From Flavobacteriaceae bacterium (GTDB taxonomy: Bacteria > Bacteroidota > Bacteroidia > Flavobacteriales > Flavobacteriaceae), in assembly GCA_004762155.1 (NCBI GenBank), contig SIHP01000001.1, positions 721,155 to 785,154 of the forward strand: 64,000 nt of DNA, given 5' to 3'. The notes under the pieces are model-generated. The model was not told the origin of the DNA, did no database searches, and saw only the letters and a list, made by a program, of their open reading frames with translations. Of this stretch, positions 19,204 to 28,718 are shown piece after piece. Position numbers and translations under genes: made by a program. Numbering within the stretch: the stretch's first letter is position 1; each line of letters begins with the position of its first letter.

Positions 19204-20099
19204 TAGCTATTAAAAGTTTTAATGGTTGTTGTAATTCCCTCTCTTACATTTAAAGGCAATTCTTTTTTAAGAACTTGTTTTATTTTATGATTAGAAACCA
19301 CATAATTTTCAGTTAGTTTTTGCACCCTTTCTGAATTTACTGGTAGAGGTAATACATCTCCTATTTTTGCTATCAGGTTTATAATACTTTTTGGTGTATT
19401 CCATATTTTAACTTTCTTATTTGAAGCTTCACCTATGGTTTCTACTAGCTCTTTAGTTGATAAAGGTTCATCATCTGCGACATTGTAAATTCCAGATTCA
19501 ATATTATTATTTATCAATTCTTTGATAACAAAACATAAATTCTCTACCGATAAAAAAGAACGTTTATTTTCATAAACACCAAACGGGTAAGGAATTCCTT
19601 TAGACACGAAACTATATAACAGATTAAGATTCCCTTTGTTATTAGGTCCATGAATCATACAAGGTCTTAAGATATATACTCTTTTATTTACTGGAAGTTC
19701 TTTACTTAAAATATATGTTTCAGCTGCTAATTTTGATTTACCATATACTGTTACTGGATTAGAAATATGATTTTCTTCTAATACACCATCTACCTCATCT
19801 GCTGTCGCTTTAACAGAGCTCATATAAATAAAAACCTCGCATTCACTTTCTATAAATTGATTGAATATTTTTTTAGTCAATTCAGTATTAACTTCAAAGT
19901 ATTCTTTGTCATCAGATGTGTTTTTTAAATCGTGTGCTTTTCCTGCTAGATGAATAATTGCAGAACAATTAAAATCATTTTTATATTTCCACCCTTTATC
20001 CCTTAAAGACAATGGCTCTACCTTAAAATCTCTTCCTTTTAAATAATTAGATAAATTCTTACCAACAAAACCTGAAGCTCCTGTAATAACTATATTCAT
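19203..20099 (-). CDS. NAD-dependent epimerase/reductase (WbpV/WreQ-like)
   Basis: 298-residue extended short-chain dehydrogenase. The nucleotide-binding 'ITGASGFVGKNL' is at the N terminus, the active-site 'YMSSVKA' near 92, and the 'YGKSKLAAE' YxxxK motif near 119. Proteins of this length beside a WbpL-type transferase typically reduce UDP-4-keto-6-deoxy-GlcNAc to UDP-QuiNAc or a related sugar; the exact product cannot be read here. The required 4,6-dehydratase for UDP-GlcNAc is not in this window. Its stop and start codons overlap both neighbours by one base. Confidence 0.75.
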   Translation of the reverse strand: MNIVITGASGFVGKNLSNYLKGRDFKVEPLSLRDKGWKYKNDFNCSAIIHLAGKAHDLKNTSDDKEYFEVNTELTKKIFNQFIESECEVFIYMSSVKATADEVDGVLEENHISNPVTVYGKSKLAAETYILSKELPVNKRVYILRPCMIHGPNNKGNLNLLYSFVSKGIPYPFGVYENKRSFLSVENLCFVIKELINNNIESGIYNVADDEPLSTKELVETIGEASNKKVKIWNTPKSIINLIAKIGDVLPLPVNSERVQKLTENYVVSNHKIKQVLKKELPLNVREGITTTIKTFNS

Positions 20100-21265
20100 T
20101 AATTATAAGTACTTAAAAGTTTATTATACACTATGGTTTCTGAAAATTCTTTATCATAGATATCCTTACTATTATCACCAAAAATACTTAAATCAGAATT
20201 AATTAATTTTTCAATAGCTTTAATAATTTCTTCAGAACTTTTAGGCTTAACTAAAATACCATTTTTAGAGTCTTTAACAAGATGATTACACCCTGGCATA
20301 TCTGTAGTTATTATTGGTTTTTTCATAGCCATAGCTTCCAATAAAAAACGTGGTGTACCTTCTCTATAAAAAGTAGGTAAAATAGCTATATCTGAAATGG
20401 CTATGAGTTGATTTATATCTGTTCTTCTGCCAAGAAAGTTTATACTATCAATACTACCTAATTCCTTAATTTCTGATTCAGTAAAAGAATCTGGGTTATT
20501 CGTATCTATCCAACCTGCAATAATTAAATTGAGTTTTGTATTGTTATCTTTTAAATTAAAATCTTTTACAGCTTTAATTAAATAAGTTAATCCTTTTTGT
20601 TTAAGTAGCCTAGACACAAATATTAAATTAATGGTTTTACTATTTGCAGTCTTTAAAATATCTTTTTGTAATTCTTCATTTACAGTTACTTCAGGAAAAA
20701 ACTTATCTTCATTAACTGCACTACCTTTAACAACCATAAAATCTTTATAATTCCCTAACTCTTTTTTATCTTCATTGTTCTGGAAGATTAATTGAGCATT
20801 AAAAATCTTACTATTAATCTTGTATCCTGATTTTACTATAAACTGTATCAATTTATATTTAATACTTTTTTTAGTAAAAGCCATTCCTAAACCTGTAATA
20901 TGATTTATAATCCTATGACTTCTATTTACCTTATACGCAATAAATGTTCCTAAAAGATTTGGTTGTAACCTATAAAGATGTATTACATCAAACTGTTCTT
21001 TCTTAAATATTTTCTTTAACTCTTTAATGTAAGTTCTTACGTTTTTAATATTTCTTTTTCTAACATCTATATCAATTGAGATTACAGGTACTCCTTCAAT
21101 TTCAATTTTTTCAACGTAGCCATCATTTGGTATAACAGCGATTACATCATGCCCTTTATTTTTTAAAAATTTAGCATAACGTAAACGTGCTCCATAAAAA
21201 TCTGATCCGAAATTTTCTACTAAGGCTATTTTAATATTCTGATTACTATTATTATTTTTTTCCAT
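20099..21265 (-). CDS. Glycosyltransferase, GT4 family
   Basis: 388 residues with a GT-B fold. The N-terminal domain begins after a short polar lead at 'IKIALVENFGSDFYGARL'. The C-terminal nucleotide-sugar domain carries 'NLIFVSRLLKQKGLTYLI' and the EX7E motif in 'EGTPRFLLEAMA'. It resembles retaining transferases of the PglA kind that add a second sugar to lipid-linked QuiNAc or bacillosamine, and the adjacent WbpV/WbpL pair supports that, but this is inference. The cytoplasmic membrane face is the expected site. The gene is packed between a GT (6-base gap) and the epimerase (one-base overlap). Confidence 0.82.
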   Translation of the reverse strand: MEKNNNSNQNIKIALVENFGSDFYGARLRYAKFLKNKGHDVIAVIPNDGYVEKIEIEGVPVISIDIDVRKRNIKNVRTYIKELKKIFKKEQFDVIHLYRLQPNLLGTFIAYKVNRSHRIINHITGLGMAFTKKSIKYKLIQFIVKSGYKINSKIFNAQLIFQNNEDKKELGNYKDFMVVKGSAVNEDKFFPEVTVNEELQKDILKTANSKTINLIFVSRLLKQKGLTYLIKAVKDFNLKDNNTKLNLIIAGWIDTNNPDSFTESEIKELGSIDSINFLGRRTDINQLIAISDIAILPTFYREGTPRFLLEAMAMKKPIITTDMPGCNHLVKDSKNGILVKPKSSEEIIKAIEKLINSDLSIFGDNSKDIYDKEFSETIVYNKLLSTYN

Positions 21266-21271
21266 TACATT

Positions 21272-22369
21272 TTAATCTAATACAAAATCTATAATTTTAT
21301 TCCATTCTTTAAAGACTATATTAGATTCATAATGATTTAATATATGATTGTAGCCGTTAATGCCTAATTCCTCTCTTTCATTTTTATTCATTTCTAATAA
21401 CATAATTATCTTTTTAGCTAGATCATTAGGGTTTTTAGTTTCAAATAATAAGCCTGCTTGGGATTTTAAAATTAACTCTTTACAACCTGGTATACTTGAT
21501 GATATTACTGGTAATTTGTTTGCCATTCCTTCTAATAATGCATTTGGAGTACCTTCCCATAAAGAAGATAAAACAACAGCATCACTATTATCAAGAAAAC
21601 CCTCTGTCTGTTTAGTAAATCCTATAATATCCACATAATCATTCAAATTATATTCTTCAATCAATTCAAAGGGCCATTTTTGTTCATATAAATGACCTAA
21701 AACATTTAAATGAACATTAATATTTCTTTCTTTTAAAATTTTAATAGCCTTAAGCAGCGTCTTATAGTCTTTTTGAGGCCTAAAATGAGCTATACTTAAT
21801 AACTCAAATCTTTTTTCATTTTTAATTGTATTCACCTTTTTTAGGGATACATCTATAGAGTTATTAACTAAGAAGGATTTATTTTTATTTGTTAGATTAT
21901 CCTTTATAAATTTGTTCAGCGAATAAGAGGAATTAAATGTACTAGCAGAATCAATCCAATATGTTAATCTATACAGATAATAAAATTTTTTATCTATTTC
22001 ATTATTTCTTACTGATGTTATTAAAGGTATTCCTGTAAAACATTTAATAAATCTCCCAATCATATTTGCTCCATACATAAAGGATACAATAATATCAGGT
22101 TTGTTTTTTTTAAAAAAGGATAAAATTTTCAATAGACTTAGAAAATTTTTAAACTCTAATAATTTATAATTAATTTTGTTTTTATAAATTATTTCTTTGA
22201 AATCATTTTTAGGTAAAATTGCAATTATTGTAACATCATTTCCTTCTTTTTTAAGATTTGAAGCTAACTTTACAAGTTGATGCTCTGCTCCTCCTTTTAT
22301 CAAAGACAATGTCAGTAAAGTAATTTTTTTAGATTTAATAGTTTTAACACTCATCGAAAAGTGATTCAT
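21272..22369 (-). CDS. Glycosyltransferase, GT4 family
   Basis: 365 residues from the start at 22369. An internal ATG at 22354 would remove five residues and is also possible, because the region overlaps the 3' end of the previous gene by 26 bases. The GT-B fold is indicated by 'LLTLSLIKGGAEHQLVKLA' near the N terminus, 'LLSIAHFRPQKDYKTLLKA' at the start of the second domain, and the EX7E motif in 'EGTPNALLEGMA'. It should transfer one sugar of the repeat unit on the cytoplasmic side. Donor and linkage cannot be deduced. Confidence 0.8.
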   Translation of the reverse strand: MNHFSMSVKTIKSKKITLLTLSLIKGGAEHQLVKLASNLKKEGNDVTIIAILPKNDFKEIIYKNKINYKLLEFKNFLSLLKILSFFKKNKPDIIVSFMYGANMIGRFIKCFTGIPLITSVRNNEIDKKFYYLYRLTYWIDSASTFNSSYSLNKFIKDNLTNKNKSFLVNNSIDVSLKKVNTIKNEKRFELLSIAHFRPQKDYKTLLKAIKILKERNINVHLNVLGHLYEQKWPFELIEEYNLNDYVDIIGFTKQTEGFLDNSDAVVLSSLWEGTPNALLEGMANKLPVISSSIPGCKELILKSQAGLLFETKNPNDLAKKIIMLLEMNKNEREELGINGYNHILNHYESNIVFKEWNKIIDFVLD

Positions 22370-23417
22370 ATTGGTTTATAATTAATTTATTTTCAAGTTT
22401 ATTCACTGTCTTAGATATGACATCTTTATCTAAAACTTCATTAGATTTTTCAATTATCATTTGTTTTAAATCGTTTATCGAATTATTTCGAATAATGTTA
22501 CCGTTAACGTTCTCTGTAATAATTTCATCTCCAAAAAAATCAAAACCAATCACATAAACACCACATGCTAAAGCATCTACAACAGCATTTGAAAACCCCT
22601 CACTAAACGATGTAATTAAAAAAAAATTAGAATTGTATAGATATTTATAAGGATTCTTAACAAAACCTTCAAATATTACATTACCAACAATATTTAGCTC
22701 ATGGGTTAAATCAACTAATCTTTGTTTATCTTCTCCTTCACCTAAAATTATCAATTCATACTTATCCTTTGGTAGCATAGCGAAAGTCCTTATCATTCTA
22801 TCAAAACCTTTATCTTTTACTAATCTACCTATACCTATAAGTCTAATTTTATCACTTTCTATAAAATTAAAACTTTCCAATTTTAATCTATAAATTTCAT
22901 CTAACGTAGCAGGATTATTAATAACCCTAATTAATCTTGGATTTACATTACAGGCTTGTATCAGTTCTTGTTTCATTCCAATCGACTGGGCTATTACATA
23001 ATCTAGATTATTTAATAAATAAGAAAGTTTTATACTTAAGAATTCTTTAATGACTCCTCTTCCTGCTGTGTAAGCCCCTTTTTTTGTTTGCCTACCAATA
23101 AACTTAATTCTCTTGAAGAATATTTTTAATAAGCTCATCATTAAATTCAAATGATTTAAAGTCGAAAAAATGATATCAGGTTCCTCTTTGTTAATCAATT
23201 TAAAAATTAAAAAAAAGGCTTCTTTAATTTTCCTTTTTTTTAAATCAATTATACGGACACCTTCTCTTTCAAAGTCACATAAAACTCCTACTTTATTGAC
23301 AACAACCAATACTATATCATATTTATTAACACTGAGACTATTTACTATATTTAAAATAACCTTTTCTGCTCCACCGCCTCTTAGACTAGGTATCAAAAAT
23401 AAAATCTTTTTCTTCAT
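22344..23417 (-). CDS. Glycosyltransferase, GT4 family
   Basis: 357 residues with a GT-B fold. The opening 'KILFLIPSLRGGGAEKVIL' is the classical GT4 start; 'LIGIGRLVKDKGFDRMIR' opens the second domain, followed by 'EGFSNAVVDALACG', where the second acid of the EX7E motif is Asp. It is related in layout to the previous gene, suggesting an old duplication within the locus. The stop codon lies inside the downstream gene and the start overlaps the upstream membrane-protein stop, so it is part of the same tightly coupled operon. Confidence 0.8.
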   Translation of the reverse strand: MKKKILFLIPSLRGGGAEKVILNIVNSLSVNKYDIVLVVVNKVGVLCDFEREGVRIIDLKKRKIKEAFFLIFKLINKEEPDIIFSTLNHLNLMMSLLKIFFKRIKFIGRQTKKGAYTAGRGVIKEFLSIKLSYLLNNLDYVIAQSIGMKQELIQACNVNPRLIRVINNPATLDEIYRLKLESFNFIESDKIRLIGIGRLVKDKGFDRMIRTFAMLPKDKYELIILGEGEDKQRLVDLTHELNIVGNVIFEGFVKNPYKYLYNSNFFLITSFSEGFSNAVVDALACGVYVIGFDFFGDEIITENVNGNIIRNNSINDLKQMIIEKSNEVLDKDVISKTVNKLENKLIINQYESLFDEC

Positions 23418-24760
23418 TATTTTATAAGTGTATAGAGAAGTATTAAAACAAGTATTACTACGAATGTTTGCATAAGAATAATATTTCTAACTGTTTTATT
23501 GAAAAACTCTGTAAAGTGAGACAGAAACAAAAAAGATAATGGGTATATAAATAGTTTATGCCTGTATACACCAACAGATGTAAAAGCTAGTAGAGTAGAA
23601 GTAAAAAAAATTAAAGCTATAAAAGCATTTGTAAATTTTTTAAATTTTGTATCACTATAAGATTTTTTCACCGATAAATATATCATTAATAAGGAGAAAT
23701 ACCAAAAGATAGATCCTATTGATGTCAATAGAGGTTCAATAATACTCTTACCATAATTTGCTAATAAGGGAGGTAAAGGAACAATAATAACATAAAAAAA
23801 CAAGAGCAGCCGACCAGTTAAGCCCATTTTCTTTAATTTACCTGTCAATGATGAATTATCGTTATTCGTTGTATATTCATTTATATGTTGTAATTTTTCA
23901 CTACTATAATAACTAACTTCTAACAATCCATTGTTTATAAAAAAATATATAGCTGGCACTAAAATGATAAATAAAAATGCAGTCATTTTAATATATATAT
24001 TAATCCTTCTTTTTTGGGGCAAACCAGATGCATAATAAAAAAATAAGAATACCATTAATAAAGCTCCCCAATCAACTCTTATTCCAGTAACTAATAATAC
24101 AGATATTAAAATAAAAAAAGAAGATTTTTTCTTGGCAATAATAATTTGGTAAATAGCAAATAAAAAAAAAGGCAAAGCATATACCTCTCTCAATGAACCT
24201 AGATTATATTTTATTAAAATAGGAAATAATGATGTTATTACAGCTGCTTTAAGCGCTGTATTATAATTAAAGGTCTTTAGACCAATTAAATAAGTTAAAG
24301 TAGTACTTACAGCTCCACAGAAAATTGAAAAAATAAAAAAATGATACGGGGAATAAGAACCTACTCCAATAAAATTAATAAAATTATAATACTTTGAAAC
24401 AATAAATAAAAAAACTTTATATCTACCCCAATACTGACTTAAATCACCTTGAGCTATGTCAACTACTTTTTCATAGAATGTTTGTGCATCTCCTCCTTGA
24501 ATAAATGGAAAACCTGTATCAGTTATATATGATTGAGAATATAAAGGTAAAAATACAATGCCCACAACGAAAGACAGCGTAAAAACAAATCTCTCTTTAC
24601 CTGATCTAAACAATACAAAAACCCCAATAAAAAACAATAAAAAGCTCGTATATATTGCCTTATAATCCATTCCTATATCTAAAAGAAACGCAAATGAAAG
24701 ACTTACCAGTAAGATAAATATATATAATATAAAATTATATTTATTTGATATTTTACTCAT
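23417..24760 (-). CDS. Polytopic membrane protein, candidate O-unit polymerase (Wzy) or GT-C transferase
   Basis: 447 residues with roughly eleven hydrophobic helices, among them 'FILYIFILLVSLSFAFLL' at the N terminus and 'IILMQTFVVILVLILLYTLI' at the C terminus. A large outward loop contains 'GGDAQTFYEKVVDIAQGD', followed by 'SLREVYALPFFLFAIY'. Its place among transferases and a flippase makes it the only Wzy candidate in the locus. The acidic loop after the first helices also recalls GT-C enzymes, so the alternative is a lipid-linked sugar transferase. Sequence alone does not decide between them. Confidence 0.65.
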   Translation of the reverse strand: MSKISNKYNFILYIFILLVSLSFAFLLDIGMDYKAIYTSFLLFFIGVFVLFRSGKERFVFTLSFVVGIVFLPLYSQSYITDTGFPFIQGGDAQTFYEKVVDIAQGDLSQYWGRYKVFLFIVSKYYNFINFIGVGSYSPYHFFIFSIFCGAVSTTLTYLIGLKTFNYNTALKAAVITSLFPILIKYNLGSLREVYALPFFLFAIYQIIIAKKKSSFFILISVLLVTGIRVDWGALLMVFLFFYYASGLPQKRRINIYIKMTAFLFIILVPAIYFFINNGLLEVSYYSSEKLQHINEYTTNNDNSSLTGKLKKMGLTGRLLLFFYVIIVPLPPLLANYGKSIIEPLLTSIGSIFWYFSLLMIYLSVKKSYSDTKFKKFTNAFIALIFFTSTLLAFTSVGVYRHKLFIYPLSFLFLSHFTEFFNKTVRNIILMQTFVVILVLILLYTLIK

Positions 24761-24810
24761 TGCTAATATTTTAAAATAATCATTTAGAATACTCTTTTTA
24801 GAGCTTGTTA

Positions 24811-26307
24811 TTAATTTCTTACATATTGATTATGATTATACCAAAGAGAAATTAAAAAAACTCGATAAATCATTTTTGCCGAAAACTTTGAATATTTCTT
24901 TTTGGAATTAGCAACCAACAGAAATCTATTAATTAGTTTATCCATCTCTTTCTCGTTCCATAAATCACAACTATATATTTGTTGTTTTATCCAATCAAAA
25001 TTATTAACAATTATACCTTTAACATCATATGTCCATCCCATCTTTCCAATCTTGTCTGAATCTAAGTCTAATTTATTCCTAAGTAATTCTCTTAAAAACA
25101 CTTTATTCCTGTTCAATTTTTCATTATAAATTAAATCTAAAGGTAATTCCTCAAAAAAATCTATCAAGTTTGATGAAGCAAAGGGCATAATTAAGTTGCT
25201 ATCATATACATCACAAAAATTTTGCAACTTCCTTATCATTCTCCCCGTAATAACTTTAGTTGCATATACATCAGATTTTGAATCAATTATACTATTGTTT
25301 TTTCTGATATCACCTTCATGCTTCCAATAATCATATGTACTAGAAAAGTTACTATAAACCTTATTAGCATCAAAATCACTTAACCCATCAAGGCCAAATA
25401 ACTCTAATTTTGTTTTTTGTAATGGACTAAAAAAACTCTCTGACTTTAAATTATTTCTTAGTATTTTTTTAACAAAATTCACCGAATTAAACTCATATAA
25501 AACCCCCTCTCTTTTACCAGGGAGAGAATAAAGATAACCATCATTACCGTCTCCAAAAATTAAATTTGACTTTTCTAATGTATTATTTTGAAAATGATAT
25601 AAAGGATAAGCTAGCGTTACACTATCAACCACTGGAAAGGGCATTTTTGTAAAATAGTTTTCGATATGTAATTTATGCTCTAAAGCTAAATCATCAATTT
25701 CATTTAAAACTAAGTGATTAAACCCTAGTTTTTTAGCTATTTTTCTACTTATTTCACTCTCGTCATGTATCCCTTTTGATTTCTGTGTTACCAAACTGAT
25801 TTTACTCTGACTACCAGATTCTGCTAAAGCTAAAGCTATAGAATTACTATCCTTACCTGCACTGTGAAAAAGGAAATTATTTGAATAATCACTCTCTTCT
25901 AATTGTTTATTAGTTTCTTCAGCTATTAACTCTAAAAATTGTATTGATTTTTTTTCAAAATCAACATTATCTTTTCGGTTAGAATCTGAATAAGGAAATG
26001 TATGTTCAAAAGATAGCTCTAAATCTGAACCACTGATCTTAACACTATCTCCTATCTGAAGAATAAACAAATCTTCATAAATAGTGTAAGGAGAAGGAAT
26101 CACACCGTTTTGTAGTAAAAAAGAAATACCTTTAGTAGAAACTTTAAGCTTGTTTTTTACTCTTTTGTCATTTAATATTTCTATAATTGATGTTGAATAA
26201 AGAATATAATGGTTTAATTTAAATAAATAGTACGACACCTTTCCACTTTTAGGAGCCGATATTTCAACTGGAACATCTATTTTACTAATTTCTTTGACCT
26301 TCATCAT
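24811..26307 (-). CDS. Asparagine-synthetase-like protein, candidate amidotransferase for glycan uronic acids
   Basis: 498 residues. The PP-loop of the asparagine synthetase ATPase domain is clear ('FLFHSAGKDSNSIALAL', near 147), and later 'LIFGDGNDGYLYS' and 'KIGKMGWTYDV' occupy the positions of synthetase active-site loops. The N-terminal 110 residues do not begin with Cys (start 'MMKVKEISKI') and show no glutaminase signature, so it probably depends on free ammonia or another protein. In Pseudomonas aeruginosa WbpS and similar proteins, such enzymes are linked to amidation of uronic acids. The locus makes several UDP-uronic acids, so that role is plausible but inferred. Confidence 0.72.
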   Translation of the reverse strand: MMKVKEISKIDVPVEISAPKSGKVSYYLFKLNHYILYSTSIIEILNDKRVKNKLKVSTKGISFLLQNGVIPSPYTIYEDLFILQIGDSVKISGSDLELSFEHTFPYSDSNRKDNVDFEKKSIQFLELIAEETNKQLEESDYSNNFLFHSAGKDSNSIALALAESGSQSKISLVTQKSKGIHDESEISRKIAKKLGFNHLVLNEIDDLALEHKLHIENYFTKMPFPVVDSVTLAYPLYHFQNNTLEKSNLIFGDGNDGYLYSLPGKREGVLYEFNSVNFVKKILRNNLKSESFFSPLQKTKLELFGLDGLSDFDANKVYSNFSSTYDYWKHEGDIRKNNSIIDSKSDVYATKVITGRMIRKLQNFCDVYDSNLIMPFASSNLIDFFEELPLDLIYNEKLNRNKVFLRELLRNKLDLDSDKIGKMGWTYDVKGIIVNNFDWIKQQIYSCDLWNEKEMDKLINRFLLVANSKKKYSKFSAKMIYRVFLISLWYNHNQYVRN

Positions 26308-26390
26308 TTAATATTTAAACTTACACAAATACTTTATCTACACCTAGATAATTAACTTCTTAGAATACTGTTATTTTTACTTTATTACTT

Positions 26391-27464
26391 TTAATTTTCA
26401 TTCCAAACACTTATATATTCCTGTGCTATTTTTTTCGCGTCGTGGTTATCTTCAATAAATTTTCTAGACTTCTTTCCTAATTTACAAATCTCATTAGGAT
26501 TATGAATCAATTCTGATAAGCTATCAAATAATTTATTTTTACTTTTATTTATTGGTATTAAGGGACTTTTATTAAGTGAAAATTCTTTTAAAAACTCTTC
26601 CTCCCCCCCACCTAGAGACACCTTTCCTAAAGCCATAGCTATCAAACCATTAACACCTGATGAAACTGAATATAGTTGATCTATAACTATATTAGCTTTA
26701 CTAATAAACTTAATATAATCAGAATAAGGTACCTTATCAACTATTAACAACTCTACTTTCTCTGGAAATGTATCTTTTAACTTATTAAGTTGTTCTAGTA
26801 TAAAATCCGTTCCTTTAACTTCTCTTCTACTTATACCATGAAATACTACCACCTTATCTCTGACAATATTATCTTCATAAATAAAATCTGTAAGTTTAAT
26901 TGGTATAGCTATAGTTTGCTTTAATTTAATATTATTTATTCTTCTATGTCCCTCTGCATATTCATACATAATCGGTATATATCCGTTTATTTGATCAAAT
27001 AACCATTTATTAAACTTTCTTCCTTCTTCAGTTTGCCCCCATAGCTTTTCTAAATTATAATGACCTTTAATTGCATTATAAAATTCTTTATATTTATAAC
27101 TATGCTCAAAAAAGTCACAGGTAAAAGTATCAACACAACCAGCACCTATTAAAAATATTTTTTTGTTCCTTCTTTTTAAAACTTTAATCAAAAATTTATT
27201 TAATCCAAATTTGGAAGAGAAAACTTCTCCTGAGATTAGCTGTACAACATCAAAATTTTTGAATTTTGTTATTAAAGATATTAATTGATAATAATATAAA
27301 AATTTACCTAGTTTGGACTTGCCTCTTTTTAAAATAATATCGGATTTTATCTTTTTAAACCCATCTCCTGAAGAAAATAACGTAACCTCATGGTTACACT
27401 CCATTAATCCTTTTTTTAAATTGAGATGTAAAGAACTAAAATCTCCTATTAATAATATTTTCAT
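26391..27464 (-). CDS. Putative glycosyltransferase (GT-B-like)
   Basis: 357 residues. The start 'MKILLIGDFSSLHLNLKKG' and the C-terminal segment 'LYSVSSGVNGLIAMALGK' are typical of GT-B transferases of the GT4/GT1 group. There is no textbook EX7E motif, so assignment is less certain than for the three GTs downstream. No signal peptide or membrane helix is visible, consistent with a peripheral cytoplasmic enzyme. It sits between the flippase gene (9 bases) and the asparagine-synthetase-like gene (83 bases) on the same strand. Confidence 0.65.
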   Translation of the reverse strand: MKILLIGDFSSLHLNLKKGLMECNHEVTLFSSGDGFKKIKSDIILKRGKSKLGKFLYYYQLISLITKFKNFDVVQLISGEVFSSKFGLNKFLIKVLKRRNKKIFLIGAGCVDTFTCDFFEHSYKYKEFYNAIKGHYNLEKLWGQTEEGRKFNKWLFDQINGYIPIMYEYAEGHRRINNIKLKQTIAIPIKLTDFIYEDNIVRDKVVVFHGISRREVKGTDFILEQLNKLKDTFPEKVELLIVDKVPYSDYIKFISKANIVIDQLYSVSSGVNGLIAMALGKVSLGGGEEEFLKEFSLNKSPLIPINKSKNKLFDSLSELIHNPNEICKLGKKSRKFIEDNHDAKKIAQEYISVWNEN

Positions 27465-27473
27465 TTTTATATT

Positions 27474-28718
27474 TTATTTAATTTTAGTTAAACCCTTCTT
27501 TTTTTTATAAATTAACCAACTATAAACCCATACTGAAAAATAGGTTATACTTAAGTAAGCAAAAATAAATCTAACATCAAAATTAACTACTAATGCAAAA
27601 GTAATAGCTCCTGTAATAGCCATAATACTTGATAGTTTCAAGTTATAAATTGAATCATAAAACATGATTATTATAGTATATTTAAATTTCATTTGAACAA
27701 AAAATAAAACTCCAACATATATAAAAATTATAAATGTGTCTAAATAAGGATATCTTATCAAATTCAGTAAAACTAATAAATCTTTTATATAAATAATTAA
27801 CAGAGGAAGAAACAATGACATAATCAACAACATAATGTTTTTCATTTTCCTTATGGAGTTAATTTTAGTTTCTAAAGCTAATATATCCTTTTTTAAATTC
27901 ACTAATTTCTGTATCATTGGATCAAAAATATTTCCAACAATAGTTCTAGATATTGTCAATATTCTTTTCCCTAAAGTAAATGAACTTAAAATTTCTGCGG
28001 TAAAAAACACAGAAACTAACAATTGATCTAACATATTATAAACATACGCTATGTATGAAGAAAAGGTAAAATGCTTTGATTGTTTTAAATTAAAAATTAT
28101 TGAATTTTTATTTATATGTTTTCTAAAAGAAATCCATTTTTTAAGTTTGAAAACTACTATAGAAGTAATTATAATTGGTAATGAAATGATCACATAAATA
28201 TAATTATCGAAGCCAAAATATATAAATACAAAAATAGCTATTAAACGCCCTAAAATATTTACACAAAAATTAACAAAGGCTGCAGAGAAGTATTTATTAA
28301 ATGATTTTAACAATAATACTACTGAATCATTAATAGCGATAAAAACACTTGATAAGATCATTAAGGAAAATAAAGAAAAATATTCCCCCTCAAATTTATT
28401 AGCAGAAATATACTTTGCATATAGTATTAATGGCAGCATCAGAAATAATGCAAATACAATTCTTAAAAATAAACTCTGTGTTATCAATTCAGAAATCTTA
28501 TTAAGTTCTCCTTCTTTTTCATAAAAAAGCACATTTCTTATTGCAAATGTTTCAATACCTGCATTAGAAAACACTCTTGAAATAGATACAATAACTTCAT
28601 AAACGCCTACAACAGCATATAAGTGAGGAGGAATATTTCCCGCAACATAAAATACAGAGAAAAAACCTAGACCTAAGCTAAACAATTGTAAGATTATTAG
28701 TTTAACACTTTGGTTCAT
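27474..28718 (-). CDS. wzx: Oligosaccharide flippase (Wzx family)
   Basis: 414 residues with about twelve membrane helices and the MATE-like MOP superfamily layout: an N-terminal helix 'LIILQLFSLGLGFFSVFYVA', then paired helices with short charged loops, for example 'SYIAYVYNMLDQLLVSVFF' in the centre. Wzx proteins translocate undecaprenyl-linked repeat units across the inner membrane. It overlaps the upstream aminotransferase gene by one base. It is the only flippase in the window and so the presumed exporter of the unit made by the surrounding genes. Confidence 0.85.
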   Translation of the reverse strand: MNQSVKLIILQLFSLGLGFFSVFYVAGNIPPHLYAVVGVYEVIVSISRVFSNAGIETFAIRNVLFYEKEGELNKISELITQSLFLRIVFALFLMLPLILYAKYISANKFEGEYFSLFSLMILSSVFIAINDSVVLLLKSFNKYFSAAFVNFCVNILGRLIAIFVFIYFGFDNYIYVIISLPIIITSIVVFKLKKWISFRKHINKNSIIFNLKQSKHFTFSSYIAYVYNMLDQLLVSVFFTAEILSSFTLGKRILTISRTIVGNIFDPMIQKLVNLKKDILALETKINSIRKMKNIMLLIMSLFLPLLIIYIKDLLVLLNLIRYPYLDTFIIFIYVGVLFFVQMKFKYTIIIMFYDSIYNLKLSSIMAITGAITFALVVNFDVRFIFAYLSITYFSVWVYSWLIYKKKKGLTKIK

